A model generated the notes under the pieces. It did not search any database, had not been told where the DNA came from, and saw only the letters and a list, made by a program, of their open reading frames with translations. The position numbers and the translations under genes are program-made. Positions 28,567 to 37,333 of a stretch of 64,000 nt of DNA are shown one piece after another. How positions within the stretch are numbered: position 1 is the stretch's first letter; each line of letters starts with the position of its first letter. The DNA is from a virus, in IMG/VR virus record IMGVR_UViG_3300035698_016988, positions 1-64,000 of that record. One strand, 5' to 3'.

Positions 28567-28606
28567 ACAAAAAGCGCGGAATGTTAATTCGTTACGCGCT
28601 TTTTCC
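28567..28606. terminator. Strong bidirectional intrinsic terminator
   Basis: AAAAAGCGCG (28569-28578) pairs perfectly with CGCGCTTTTT (28595-28604) around a 16-base loop. On the plus strand it ends the gene at 28204; on the minus strand it is 15 bases past gp49 with a following TTTTGTTTT run. GC-rich stem plus T runs on both sides. Confidence 0.85.
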
Positions 28607-28621
28607 TTGTCTAAAAATGGA

Positions 28622-29074
28622 TTAAATCTTTTTCTTGTAAAGTTTGACCAATTCTTTTTTGGTCTCTTTTCCAGAAAGTTCTATATTATTATGTTCAAGG
28701 AGGATCGTTATTTGGTCCTCCTTTTTCATATTCTTAAATTTGGTAACTTTTTTATTCTTATGTGCTGGATGTTCGTAATCAGTTTGATTAGATTTGAGAT
28801 AAGATAAATGATCTTCCAGCCATCCAATATAATCAGTTTCTAGGCTCACGTGCCCAGATCGTCTAAAACGATAAAATAAAATTCCTTCCAATAAATTGCA
28901 TCTTCTGCACAAAACCCCACGGACTAAACCCGAATCGTGATTGTGGTCAACGTGGCGGTTCGTATTATCTTCAGTCAATAAATCTTCAGAGCAAATGCCG
29001 CATTTATAATCTTGTGCGACGAGCAACTCATCACGAATTCTTGCGATATCTTTTGATTTAAGAATTGTAACCAA
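28622..29074 (-). CDS. 49: Recombination endonuclease VII gp49
   Basis: gp49 cuts Holliday junctions and branched DNA before packaging. The zinc site and His-Me core are clear: CGICSEDL, HVDHNHDSGLVRGVLCRRCN, then an LLEG segment, RFRRSG and DYIGWLEDHLSYLKS, all aligning with T4 gp49. The frame is open to TTG 29131 (169 aa). I favour the TTG at 29074 (150 aa; T4 157 aa) because GGAG lies five bases upstream and the length before the first Cys then equals T4. The gene stands alone on the minus strand between a terminator and the late box of its divergent neighbour. Confidence 0.9.
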   Translation of the reverse strand: MVTILKSKDIARIRDELLVAQDYKCGICSEDLLTEDNTNRHVDHNHDSGLVRGVLCRRCNLLEGILFYRFRRSGHVSLETDYIGWLEDHLSYLKSNQTDYEHPAHKNKKVTKFKNMKKEDQITILLEHNNIELSGKETKKELVKLYKKKI

Positions 29075-29170
29075 GGGATCTCCATTTGAATTAATGTCAG
29101 GTAATGCCACAAGTGACCCATCTCCCAGCAAACCTATTAAAAGCTGTCCCCGACATTATATTTATCAACT

Positions 29171-29178
29171 TATAAATA
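29171..29178 (+). promoter_or_regulatory. Late promoter, perfect TATAAATA
   Basis: Exact T4 late consensus, 26 bases before the ATG at 29204, with GGAG between. Confidence 0.6.
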
Positions 29179-29203
29179 ATAGAAACAAAACAGGAGACAC
29201 CCA

Positions 29204-30082
29204 ATGAGCGAGATCAGGCTAAAGAATGCCCTTTCACAAATGAAAAACGAAGCTGTTTCGGAACGTAAAAATCATATCCGAAAGCATCGAAATCAACAAG
29301 GTGAGGCATGGTCAGTTGAATGCCAACTGGCTGACCCGCAAGACGCCAGACGAATGAACGGATTCATGCAACATGAATTGGATCTATATAATCAAATCCT
29401 AGAATATTTCAACCCAACTGCAAGAACTGCTCCAGAGATCTTCTCGGCTTTTACCGAAGAGCATATCAATTTGTTTGCATTCTTAGCACAGCACGGTATC
29501 GATATTCGAAGAATACGAAAAAGCAATCTACCAGATGTTATGAAAGAATTCGAAACGATTCTATTCGACGGTTCTATTAGTGAAAGAATGAAAATCCTAA
29601 TGGAATCAGTAGGCGGATCTTATTCGATGCTTGAATCAACCAAGAAAGCAATGGCTCGTGAGCTAATGAAATTCTATGCTGAGGACGCAAGAGTACGTCA
29701 GCAAAGAATGCCAAAAGGCGGTGACCAAGAATTTAAAACCCCACCTAAGTCTTTGGCACAGCAAACCCCAATCAGCAAGCGTCACTTGCAGATGAAAAGA
29801 GACCAAGTCAAAATCAAATTCAACGAAAAAGAAGACCGTTCGGAAATTTCGATCCCTTATTGTTCTTCACCGATTTACGTGAAAGAAGTTGATCTATCAG
29901 ATCGTAATTCTTGGAATATTATGATCGTTCACCAAACACCAAATGTAATGGTCCTACCAGGATCACCTTGGGTTTTAGACTTCAGGGGCATCAAGAACGA
30001 TTACTTGGTTGATTATTTAGACAACCGTAACGATAAGTCAGGAGTATTCTGGCATGCCAAATCAAACAGGAGTGGAAGATAA
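29204..30082 (+). CDS. Unknown late protein (292 aa)
   Basis: No family recognised. The first 190 residues are helical and charged (NALSQMKNEAVSERKNHIRK, ARELMKFYAEDARVRQQRMP); a basic Gln/Pro/Lys linker follows; the last 90 residues look like a small beta domain (EISIPYCSSPIYVKEVDL, NSWNIMIVHQTPNVMVLPGS). There is a single Cys in that domain. A perfect late box and GGAG precede it, so late expression is likely, suggesting a structural, assembly or late-regulatory role. The next small gene starts inside its end. Confidence 0.7.
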   Translation: MSEIRLKNALSQMKNEAVSERKNHIRKHRNQQGEAWSVECQLADPQDARRMNGFMQHELDLYNQILEYFNPTARTAPEIFSAFTEEHINLFAFLAQHGIDIRRIRKSNLPDVMKEFETILFDGSISERMKILMESVGGSYSMLESTKKAMARELMKFYAEDARVRQQRMPKGGDQEFKTPPKSLAQQTPISKRHLQMKRDQVKIKFNEKEDRSEISIPYCSSPIYVKEVDLSDRNSWNIMIVHQTPNVMVLPGSPWVLDFRGIKNDYLVDYLDNRNDKSGVFWHAKSNRSGR

Positions 30083-30203
30083 TGTCACAACTTTTAGAAA
30101 CTTGCTTTTGCTTAGTGCAGGCCTAGTAATGAATCCAAATAACGGAAATATGGTTATTATTTTCTTAACTCGATATTCGGAAGAGCCAACGGACGCCGAA
30201 TAA
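30054..30203 (+). CDS. Small hydrophobic protein (49 aa)
   Basis: ATG at 30054 with AGGAG nine bases upstream, overlapping the end of the preceding gene by 29 bases. One hydrophobic stretch (NLLLLSAGLVM, then NMVIIFL) could be membrane-associated. Ends in PTDAE. The stop lies five bases before the -35 of the RNA promoter, so this gene and the RNA are separate units. Function unknown. Confidence 0.45.
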   Translation: MPNQTGVEDNVTTFRNLLLLSAGLVMNPNNGNMVIIFLTRYSEEPTDAE

Positions 30204-30208
30204 TCTTA

Positions 30209-30237
30209 TTGACGCTCGCAGTTTAGATATATAGTAT
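30209..30237 (+). promoter_or_regulatory. Sigma70-like promoter of the large RNA
   Basis: TTGACG (30209-30214), 17-base spacer, TAGTAT (30232-30237). Start site expected near 30243. No open frame follows, so the product is likely a non-coding RNA. Confidence 0.65.
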
Positions 30238-30242
30238 CAGAT

Positions 30243-30960
30243 AGTTAGAACATAGTGACTCAGATATGGTGGTATACCACCGACGGAAGGGATGCCTAGG
30301 TATCAGGAACGTCGTAAAACCCGCGTCACACGGGACCGCAATGAAAACTTCCAGGAAGAGGCACCATCCGAACTGGGACAGACGGCGGAATATTTACATG
30401 CACTCAATGAATCGGCGAGGTATGTGATAAGGATTAAGATTTTAATCTGAAATAGGTCGCGGATGCTGATGGCATCTTTGAAAATGAAGAACCATATCCA
30501 AAAATTAGAAGGCACAAATTAGGCACAACACTACCATAGGCAAAAAAATCAGGTGAAATGAATACCGCAAGGCACAAATCAGGGCGACGACCCGTAGGCA
30601 CAAGGATTTGGATCATGCTCTGTCTCGAGACACTGACAACATGAACTCCGTTAGAAACTTTGAAGGTATGAAGTAATAACGGACGCCGGTTTTGGCTTAG
30701 CCACAAAACCTAGAGCGATAGGCGGGATTCGGAAACCCCTCGTTTGTATAAACTCTACATACCCTGACCATACGATGTACCATACGGAAATCGTCCTTTT
30801 GCCCTATTTCCAGTTACTTGGAGGCGGGGGCAAAAGGACTGGACTCACCCAACGGAATGTGTCTTGTTCAAGCCTCATCCAATAGACTAATATGACTTGA
30901 AATGGTTTTAATGATGTTTCTAGAAAAAGTTACCAATGAAAACTGTTAGGTTTTCATTAG
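30243..30960 (+). ncRNA. Large structured non-coding RNA candidate (~720 nt; GOLLD/ROOL-like class suspected)
   Basis: From 30204 to 31013 no plausible gene exists, yet the plus strand has its own promoter and a dense set of hairpins: GGTGG/CCACC (30268-30281), CCCG/CGGG (30320-30334), GATTAA/TTAATC (30432-30447), GATGC/GCATC (30462-30476), GGG/CCC (30582-30593), GTCTCGAGAC (30622-30631), GGTTTTG/CAAAACC (30688-30710) and a perfect 12-bp stem GTCCTTTTGCCC/GGGCAAAAGGAC (30793-30804 with 30828-30839). A T-loop-like GGGATTCGGAAACCC follows the GGTTTTG hairpin. AGGCACAA occurs four times (30510, 30521, 30570, 30596). A 9-bp hairpin at 30935-30958 may be the 3' end. Size, phage origin and many stems recall GOLLD and ROOL RNAs; I cannot compare to their consensus here, so the class is a guess, the structured-RNA call is stronger. 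Confidence 0.7.
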
Positions 30961-31013
30961 ATCTTTAGATCTTAGATAATTGTTATATTGTTTCACACTT
31001 GGAATCTTTGCGA

Positions 31014-31240
31014 CTATCGTGAGGCTTTCTTCATTGCTCTATGATATTCTTCGTAGGCATCAACCATTGATTGTCTATCTTCTCTGGTAGAGAGCCACAA
31101 TTCTGTCCAACCAATTCGGCCTTCCATATACATCATTATCTGGCTAATCTCTGACCGGATAGCTTTTGCCTCATCTTCGATTTCAGTGAGGAAACCGGAA
31201 ATTCCCTCATCGTCTAGGAGCAAAAGCTTTAGTCGAAAAA
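31014..31240 (-). CDS. 51: gp51-like frame, probably expressed by -1 frameshift from gp26
   Basis: The -1 frame opens just after a TGA at about 31251 and runs to 31014. It has no ATG and no ribosome site; the first possible start is a TTG at 31223, with nothing like a Shine-Dalgarno. The product segment (about 75 residues) is helical and acidic then basic (ISGFLTEIEDEAKAIRSEIS, ELWLSTREDRQSMVDAYEEY, HRAMKKASR). The position directly behind gp26 is that of gene 51 (hub assembly catalyst) in T4-like phages. The slippery heptamer and stem-loop at 31161-31244 would fuse it to gp26, giving a product of about 353 aa, as in tail-assembly chaperones of other phages. Confidence 0.65.
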
Positions 31241-31244
31241 ATTT
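31161..31244 (-). promoter_or_regulatory. Programmed -1 frameshift signal
   Basis: On the minus strand the heptamer A AAT TTT (31244-31238) is in frame with gp26, three codons before its stop. About nine bases later a 9-bp perfect stem AGCTTTTGC/GCAAAAGCT (31228-31220 with 31169-31161) encloses a loop with a second hairpin (TGAGG/CCTCA). This is the standard layout of bacterial and phage -1 sites, and the -1 frame is open to 31014. Confidence 0.7.
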
Positions 31245-32074
31245 GAGGGATCAAATGTTAAATTTTCTTCGACATATTCATGTTGACAATGAGTACAAAC
31301 ACAATTCTGTGAATTCGGAACGCCGGCTTCATTAAGGCTTTTGATTTTAAATCGGATATTGTCTACTTCTTTTGTATCAAGTTCTTTGACCATAGGTTCA
31401 ATATGTTTTCTTTCTTTAACGAAAATTCCGTCAGGGGTTTGAACTCCCATTACTGAATCACAAACCAACTCGAAGTTCATCTTAACCATTTTGTCAAAAC
31501 TATTTGCAAAAGTTCTAATCTTTTCTTCGTCGGCCATTTCTTCTCGGTCGACTAATTGCATAATTTTTGTTTGTTCGAACTGAGCTAGGTTTGACTTTGT
31601 GCTGGTCTTAAAATCGTGCGGTTTCATTACCAAAGTCAAACCGTTTGATAATTCGATAGAGTTTTCGTCATCTAAGAAAGTCATTGTATCGATAGCCATT
31701 CGAATTGATCGGTCAAATTCGTTTATTTCATTACATTCAGGGCAAGTTGATTTAAAATCAATTGTATCTCCGTAAGACGCAAATCTAATTGCTAGCATCA
31801 AAGCGGTTACATCAGGAACAACCAACATTGAAGGATCTCCTTTAATTCCCGGAACACATGATTTGATAACGTCCAACATTCCTTGACCGTTTAGCAAGGC
31901 GTCTGGGCTTTTTAATGAAAGGTCATCAGATGCGGTCATAGCCTTAATATCGAGTTCATCGTTATTATTCAATTCCAAAAAGTTCGGAGGATAGAATAAT
32001 CCTCTTGAAGGTAAAGGAATTGAAATTTTAGTCTGGCGACCATAACCGGCGAGTGGATTTGCTGTCTGTGACAT
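31229..32074 (-). CDS. 26: Baseplate hub assembly protein gp26-like
   Basis: 281 aa from the ATG at 32074, chosen because GGAG lies six bases upstream (the frame extends to a TTG at 32086). Features: IPLPSRGLFYPPNFLELN near the N-terminus and IKAMTASDDLSLKSPDALLN after it; a zinc-ribbon-like pair CPECNE (about residue 125) and CTHCQH near the C-terminus (about 262), plus VKSCVPGIK-type segment. This is the T4 baseplate family containing gp26. It is expressed from a late box at 32110-32120 facing away from the tape-measure gene. The C-terminal codons hold a frameshift signal. Confidence 0.78.
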   Translation of the reverse strand: MSQTANPLAGYGRQTKISIPLPSRGLFYPPNFLELNNNDELDIKAMTASDDLSLKSPDALLNGQGMLDVIKSCVPGIKGDPSMLVVPDVTALMLAIRFASYGDTIDFKSTCPECNEINEFDRSIRMAIDTMTFLDDENSIELSNGLTLVMKPHDFKTSTKSNLAQFEQTKIMQLVDREEMADEEKIRTFANSFDKMVKMNFELVCDSVMGVQTPDGIFVKERKHIEPMVKELDTKEVDNIRFKIKSLNEAGVPNSQNCVCTHCQHEYVEENLTFDPSNFFD

Positions 32075-32088
32075 CGGGTTCTCCAAAT

Positions 32089-32120
32089 TGGTAAATAAAA
32101 CTACTAGACTTATTTATTCG
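32089..32120. promoter_or_regulatory. Back-to-back late promoters in inverted orientation
   Basis: GGTAAATA on the plus strand (32090-32097) faces the gene at 32128; CGAATAAATA on the minus strand (32120-32111) faces gp26. Predicted start sites nearly coincide at about 32103. The AT-rich boxes form an imperfect palindrome with a 12-base centre. Confidence 0.5.
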
Positions 32121-32127
32121 AGGAATC

Positions 32128-34365
32128 ATGGCTTCTGCAGACGATATTTTAGATGGCTTAGAAATGTATGCTAGCCGTGCGGGCGATTGGTCAACGGAAG
32201 AAACTGCGAAAGATATGCTTGCAGTTATCACCGAGATTGCTAAAAAAGCCGGCGTTTCACAGAAAACCTTAGAAAATACTGCCAAGAAGTTCGAAAAACC
32301 TTCGGCGAATATAAATGAATTCTCCAAACAAAATAAGACTTATCAATCAAAGATTTCGGTTACTGTTCAAGAACTTAATAATTCGTTAGGATTGGGAAAA
32401 ACTAAGTTCGGTTCTATGCTAGGAAATGTAGACAACCTCGGTAATTCAATCAGATCCGGAACTGGATTATTCTCGAAATTGAATCCGGTTATGTTAGGTC
32501 TTACTGGAGTTTTTGTTGCAGTTACCGCAGCAGTTAGTACCTTGGTTGAATATATAATGGACTCCGTGAACGTGTATATGCGTTTGCGTGATGTTGGTAT
32601 TACTTTTGCTGGCGGTCTGGTTGAAATGCGATACGCAGCAGCTAACGCGTCAATGGGATTTGAAGAGTTTAGCAAAACACTAGCAGAAAACTCAAAAGTA
32701 ATTACAGCATTCGGTGGTGATGGCGCTAGACAGTTTAGTATTTTGTCTAAAGCAGCAAGAGACACAGCAACAATGCAAAGAGGGTTGGCATTTACAACCG
32801 AACAAGTGAATGAGTATTTGTTAGATTATTTGGAAGTACAACGCCAGACAGGTCTATTGGATCGACTGTCAGCCGGCGAGACAGCTAGACGCACTTCCGA
32901 TTACTTAGAGTCGTTAGATATGTTCTCACAAGCGTTAGGTAAATCTAGAAGCGAACTTGCTGAGTCTAGTAAAAGTATGACTGAGGGTATTCGGATTCAA
33001 GCAGGTCTTAGAGCTATGCCTAAAGAGATCAGAGATACCGTTATGGATAACTTGAAAAGAGCTGGTCCTGCTTTTGATGCTATTGGTCCTGAATTCGGTG
33101 AAATGGTAAAAGAAATGATAGCAACAGGCGGTCGGCCGGTATCAGAAGCTGCGAAGATGTTTATAGCAGCTTCACCTGAACTCGGTTCACAAGTCATGGC
33201 TCTTGCTGACAGAATGGGTAAAACTAGACTTTCTAACGAAGATTTCCGAGAAGAAATGATAAAACTCAAAAAGAATGTAGGCCCCGTGGCTGACGATATG
33301 TCCCAACTCGTTGCTCAACTCGGTGAGTCCCAACCAGCCTTTGCTAGTTTTATGGGTTCACTATTGAATATAGAACGAATGAAAATAGGAGGGAAAGGGG
33401 AAGTTGATCCGTTGGTTAGATTGATGTTGAAACTTGGTGAAACCATGAAATCTATTACCGGTGCATTTGACTCTATGAAGGCAAGTATCTTCGAAAATCT
33501 AGAAGGACCTCTAGAGCAATTTGCAACATGGATGAATACAAAAGTTCTACCTGGCTTGAAAACATTTTTTGATGAAATTATAGGAATTTTTCAAGGCGAA
33601 GGTGATTTTGGCGACAAACTAGTCAATGCCTTTTCTCATGTTTTTGATAGATTAGCAGAAACTCTCGGTCCTATTCTTTCGGATATGATAACTTTTATGG
33701 TTGATTCTGTTTTAAGAAGTTTGCATATTGAAACCGATGCGATGGAACAACGAAAGAAGTTCAGAGAGAAAGAAAAGGAAATTCAGTCCGGAAAAAGTAT
33801 GTCAGCGGAAGAATTTAAAGCAATGGCAAGAGACTTGATGATTGATGTTAGAGACGGTGATGTTTCCAAAGCTGATGCAAATAAAATGATGCAGAAAGTC
33901 CGTGATGCTCAATCAGAATTATTGAAAAGACAAGGCGACGGTTTTAACCCAGTCGGTAATATGAATGCATATAATGAAAATATTTATGCAAACCCTAACA
34001 CACAGCAAAGTTCTATGCGCCCAGTCGGTAATATGAATGCATATAATGAAAATATTTATGCAAACCCTAACACACAGCAAAGTTCTATGCGCATCGGTCG
34101 CCGCGTCACCCGAACCGGCCCAAGCTTTGCCCACGCCGGTATCAATAATGCAATCCCGAAACAACAGAATACTCAAATGCCTAAGGTAACTCCAACAAAA
34201 CCTGACATTAAAGAAGAAGAGAATGGTTTCGGGTCGACTTTGATCAATAAAATTTCAGAACTAATTGATGTGAGTAATGCAAACTTAACTCAGAATGCGG
34301 CCTTGGCTAGGAAACAAAAAAGAGCTACCGATAAAGCCGGTGAAAAAGTAGAAGGATCGTTCTAG
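32128..34365 (+). CDS. Tape-measure-like tail protein (gp29 role)
   Basis: 745 aa. The N-terminal 110 residues are helical; a strongly hydrophobic segment (MLGLTGVFVAVTAAVSTLVE, about residues 121-140) resembles the membrane-active region of tape-measure proteins; long helical stretches follow to about residue 520, then a charged part, an exact duplicated 24-residue unit (about 608-655), and a helical end. It lies opposite gp26/51 and before the portal. T4 gp29 is 590 aa and sits in the hub gene cluster. No sequence match to gp29 is visible by eye, so this rests on composition and context. A late box at 32090 and a GAGG ribosome site precede it. Confidence 0.55.
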   Translation: MASADDILDGLEMYASRAGDWSTEETAKDMLAVITEIAKKAGVSQKTLENTAKKFEKPSANINEFSKQNKTYQSKISVTVQELNNSLGLGKTKFGSMLGNVDNLGNSIRSGTGLFSKLNPVMLGLTGVFVAVTAAVSTLVEYIMDSVNVYMRLRDVGITFAGGLVEMRYAAANASMGFEEFSKTLAENSKVITAFGGDGARQFSILSKAARDTATMQRGLAFTTEQVNEYLLDYLEVQRQTGLLDRLSAGETARRTSDYLESLDMFSQALGKSRSELAESSKSMTEGIRIQAGLRAMPKEIRDTVMDNLKRAGPAFDAIGPEFGEMVKEMIATGGRPVSEAAKMFIAASPELGSQVMALADRMGKTRLSNEDFREEMIKLKKNVGPVADDMSQLVAQLGESQPAFASFMGSLLNIERMKIGGKGEVDPLVRLMLKLGETMKSITGAFDSMKASIFENLEGPLEQFATWMNTKVLPGLKTFFDEIIGIFQGEGDFGDKLVNAFSHVFDRLAETLGPILSDMITFMVDSVLRSLHIETDAMEQRKKFREKEKEIQSGKSMSAEEFKAMARDLMIDVRDGDVSKADANKMMQKVRDAQSELLKRQGDGFNPVGNMNAYNENIYANPNTQQSSMRPVGNMNAYNENIYANPNTQQSSMRIGRRVTRTGPSFAHAGINNAIPKQQNTQMPKVTPTKPDIKEEENGFGSTLINKISELIDVSNANLTQNAALARKQKRATDKAGEKVEGSF
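33949..34092 (+). repeat. Perfect 72-bp tandem duplication
   Basis: Two identical in-frame 72-base units (33949-34020, 34021-34092) encode 24 residues each (PVGNMNAYNENIYANPNTQQ then SSMR). No differences are seen between copies, so the event is recent or the copies are kept equal. Confidence 0.95.
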
Positions 34366-34381
34366 AAGTAATCGGTACTGA

Positions 34382-34389
34382 CTAAATAA
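34382..34389 (+). promoter_or_regulatory. Late-promoter-like box CTAAATAA
   Basis: 30 bases before the portal ATG, with AAGGAG in between. Confidence 0.4.
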
Positions 34390-34418
34390 GATTATAATAA
34401 ACCCATAAGGAGAAAACC

Positions 34419-36167
34419 ATGGCATCATGGAAACGTCACTATCGTTTAGCTTCAAAAGAAGCTAGAATGAATTTATACCGAAATAAGGATGATGCAGGGT
34501 ATGAACCAACCGGTTCTTCTAAAAATTACCAGTCTTTCCTTCCAGAGGTATATGCAGGTTTTCCAAACAGAATAGACCGTTTCCGTCAATATGATATGAT
34601 GGAAAATGATCCAGAGATTAACGCGGCTATGGATATCTTAACAGATTTCTGTACTCAGAATAATGACGACGACGGCGGCAACCCTTTCCGTATTGAGTTT
34701 GGTAACGATACTCCGGATACGGTTATTGAAACTATTCAATCAATTCTCAAGGGCTGGGTGAAACTTAATAACTTGGACAGAAGAATTTTTGATATTGTTC
34801 GTTCAACTTTGAAGTTTGGTGACTATTTCTTTGTTAGAGACCCGGAAACATTCGAACTATACCCAGCGAACCCGTATAATATCGAAAAGGTTGTGGTTGA
34901 TGAATCCCGAGGAAAAGAAATTGAGCAATACTTCATTAAAAACTTGGAGTTAAACCTTCAAGGGCAAGTAGCAACTGCTGCAGTTGCTACAACCAATAAC
35001 TATGCAATTTCCGGAACAGCAGCTACTACCAACCTAACCGGTAGTCAAGGAACGACAGGTGGCGGCACTAACTCACAAATGGGTGGGTCGGCGTCAAGTA
35101 GATTTGCTAACAATCCACAATCGTTTGCTGTTGGGGCTGAAAACGTCGTCCATGTTTCTATGAACGCAGGCGACGATCCTAACTGGCCATTCGGTACTTC
35201 TGTTCTTGAGGCGATTTACAAAACCTACAAGCAGAAAGAATTGCTAGAAGATGCGATTATCATTTACCGTATTCAACGTGCACCGGAAAGACGAGTATTT
35301 AAAATCGACGTTGGAAACTTACCGCATCACAAAGCTATGGCTTTTGTTGAACGTATGAAAAACGAAATGCACCAGAGAAGAATCCCAACAAGGGACGGAT
35401 CTGGATCTAATAGTTTTTCACTTATGGACACAGCATATAACCCGATGTCGATCCTAGAAGATTTTTATCTTCCAGTTACTGCAGACGGTCGTGGTTCTGA
35501 TATTACCACGTTGCCTGGTGGTGAGTCACTCGGTCAAATTGATGACTTGAGATTCTGGAACAATAAACTAATCAGAGGTTTGAAAATTCCTAGCTCGTAT
35601 CTTCCGTTTGGTCCAGATGACGGAGCGCAGACATTTAATGATGGTAGACTAGGTCAAGTATTTGTTCAGGAAATTAGGTTCGCAAAGTATTGCCAGAGAC
35701 TGCAGAATAACTTTGCTCCAACTTTTGACGCTGAATTTAAAAAGTTCTTAGAATACAAAGGCTACAATATCGACATCACTGATTTTGAAGTTCGTTTCAA
35801 TAAACCGATGAACTTTGCAATCTGGACTAAGATCGAAATGATGAACTCTTCGATTAGTCTTTACACTCAGATGGCTGACCGCCCAGAGATTTCTACTCGT
35901 TTGGCTATGGAAGAATTCTTGCAGTGGGATGATGAAATTATTGCTAGAAACGCTAGAATGTGGAGAGAAGAAAACCCAACAAAACTCAAGGGTGTAGCTT
36001 CACTTGTAGCAGATGATGACATGGCAGACGGAGCACCGGGACTACAATCGGTTGGTGTTGGTTTGCCGGGCGAAGATGAAGACTTCGGAAATGAGGAAGG
36101 TTTAGACAGTCCGTTAGGTGGCGAAGATGAAGACACTGAGGACGATAACGATGAGGAAACGATCTAA
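34419..36167 (+). CDS. 20: Portal protein gp20
   Basis: The dodecameric portal starts head assembly and is the DNA gate. 582 aa (T4 524). Family core: YDMMENDPEINAAMDILTDF (about residues 61-80), GDYFFVRD, and the C-terminal region DDLRFWNNKLIRGLKIPSSY followed by LPFGPDDGA. An Ala/Thr/Gly/Ser-rich insert (about residues 185-230) is unusual. The acidic C-terminus (EDEDTEDDNDEE) is frequent in this family. AAGGAG six bases before ATG. Overlaps the next gene by one base. Confidence 0.93.
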   Translation: MASWKRHYRLASKEARMNLYRNKDDAGYEPTGSSKNYQSFLPEVYAGFPNRIDRFRQYDMMENDPEINAAMDILTDFCTQNNDDDGGNPFRIEFGNDTPDTVIETIQSILKGWVKLNNLDRRIFDIVRSTLKFGDYFFVRDPETFELYPANPYNIEKVVVDESRGKEIEQYFIKNLELNLQGQVATAAVATTNNYAISGTAATTNLTGSQGTTGGGTNSQMGGSASSRFANNPQSFAVGAENVVHVSMNAGDDPNWPFGTSVLEAIYKTYKQKELLEDAIIIYRIQRAPERRVFKIDVGNLPHHKAMAFVERMKNEMHQRRIPTRDGSGSNSFSLMDTAYNPMSILEDFYLPVTADGRGSDITTLPGGESLGQIDDLRFWNNKLIRGLKIPSSYLPFGPDDGAQTFNDGRLGQVFVQEIRFAKYCQRLQNNFAPTFDAEFKKFLEYKGYNIDITDFEVRFNKPMNFAIWTKIEMMNSSISLYTQMADRPEISTRLAMEEFLQWDDEIIARNARMWREENPTKLKGVASLVADDDMADGAPGLQSVGVGLPGEDEDFGNEEGLDSPLGGEDEDTEDDNDEETI

Positions 36168-36373
36168 TGAAGCATAATGAAATCATGGAAGCTGACATGT
36201 ATGAGCCAGGACAGGATAAGTCTATGCGAAAAATGTCGGATACTCGAAAGCCTAAGATCACTCTAAGAAACCTGAATAGACTCAGAAAGATGCGAGAAGT
36301 GAAAAAAGCTGAACAACAAAAGTCCGCATCAACCCTTGAAATTCAATACGCTAGCTCGGGATCAGACGAATAA
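36167..36373 (+). CDS. Small basic protein after the portal, prohead-core position
   Basis: 68 aa. The TAATG overlap with gp20 suggests coupled translation. Basic helix KITLRNLNRLRKMREVKKAE with a short acidic end. Similar short proteins behind gp20 occur in many marine T4-like phages, from memory; in T4 this place is held by gp67, a prohead core protein, which is acidic instead. Role in head assembly is inference. Confidence 0.65.
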   Translation: MKHNEIMEADMYEPGQDKSMRKMSDTRKPKITLRNLNRLRKMREVKKAEQQKSASTLEIQYASSGSDE

Positions 36374-36448
36374 TTAAACTAAGATTTGAAGAAAATTTTC
36401 AAAAGTAGCACTTTTGGTATTCTTTGGTACGTCTTTTAAGACTTTTCT

Positions 36449-36456
36449 CCTAAATA
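36449..36456 (+). promoter_or_regulatory. Late-promoter-like box CTAAATAT region
   Basis: CCTAAATA about 50 bases before the ATG at 36506, in the only sizeable gap of the head operon. The gap also has AAGGAG directly before the gene. Confidence 0.35.
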
Positions 36457-36505
36457 TATTTGAAAAACTGTGGTTTTATCAATCTTACGTAAGGAGAAAA
36501 ATTAA

Positions 36506-37333
<828 letters not shown>

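Noticed and set aside
30303-30706. Minus-strand open frames inside the large non-coding region
   Set aside because: No ribosome sites, no protein-like composition, overlapping each other in different frames; the strand has no promoter facing them.
30715-30770. tRNA gene
   Set aside because: A T-loop-like GGGATTCGGAAACCC is present but no acceptor stem, anticodon arm or CCA fits around it.
30243-30960. Group I or II intron, RNase P or tmRNA
   Set aside because: No flanking exon halves or intron-coded protein; none of the conserved RNase P or tmRNA core sequences could be seen.
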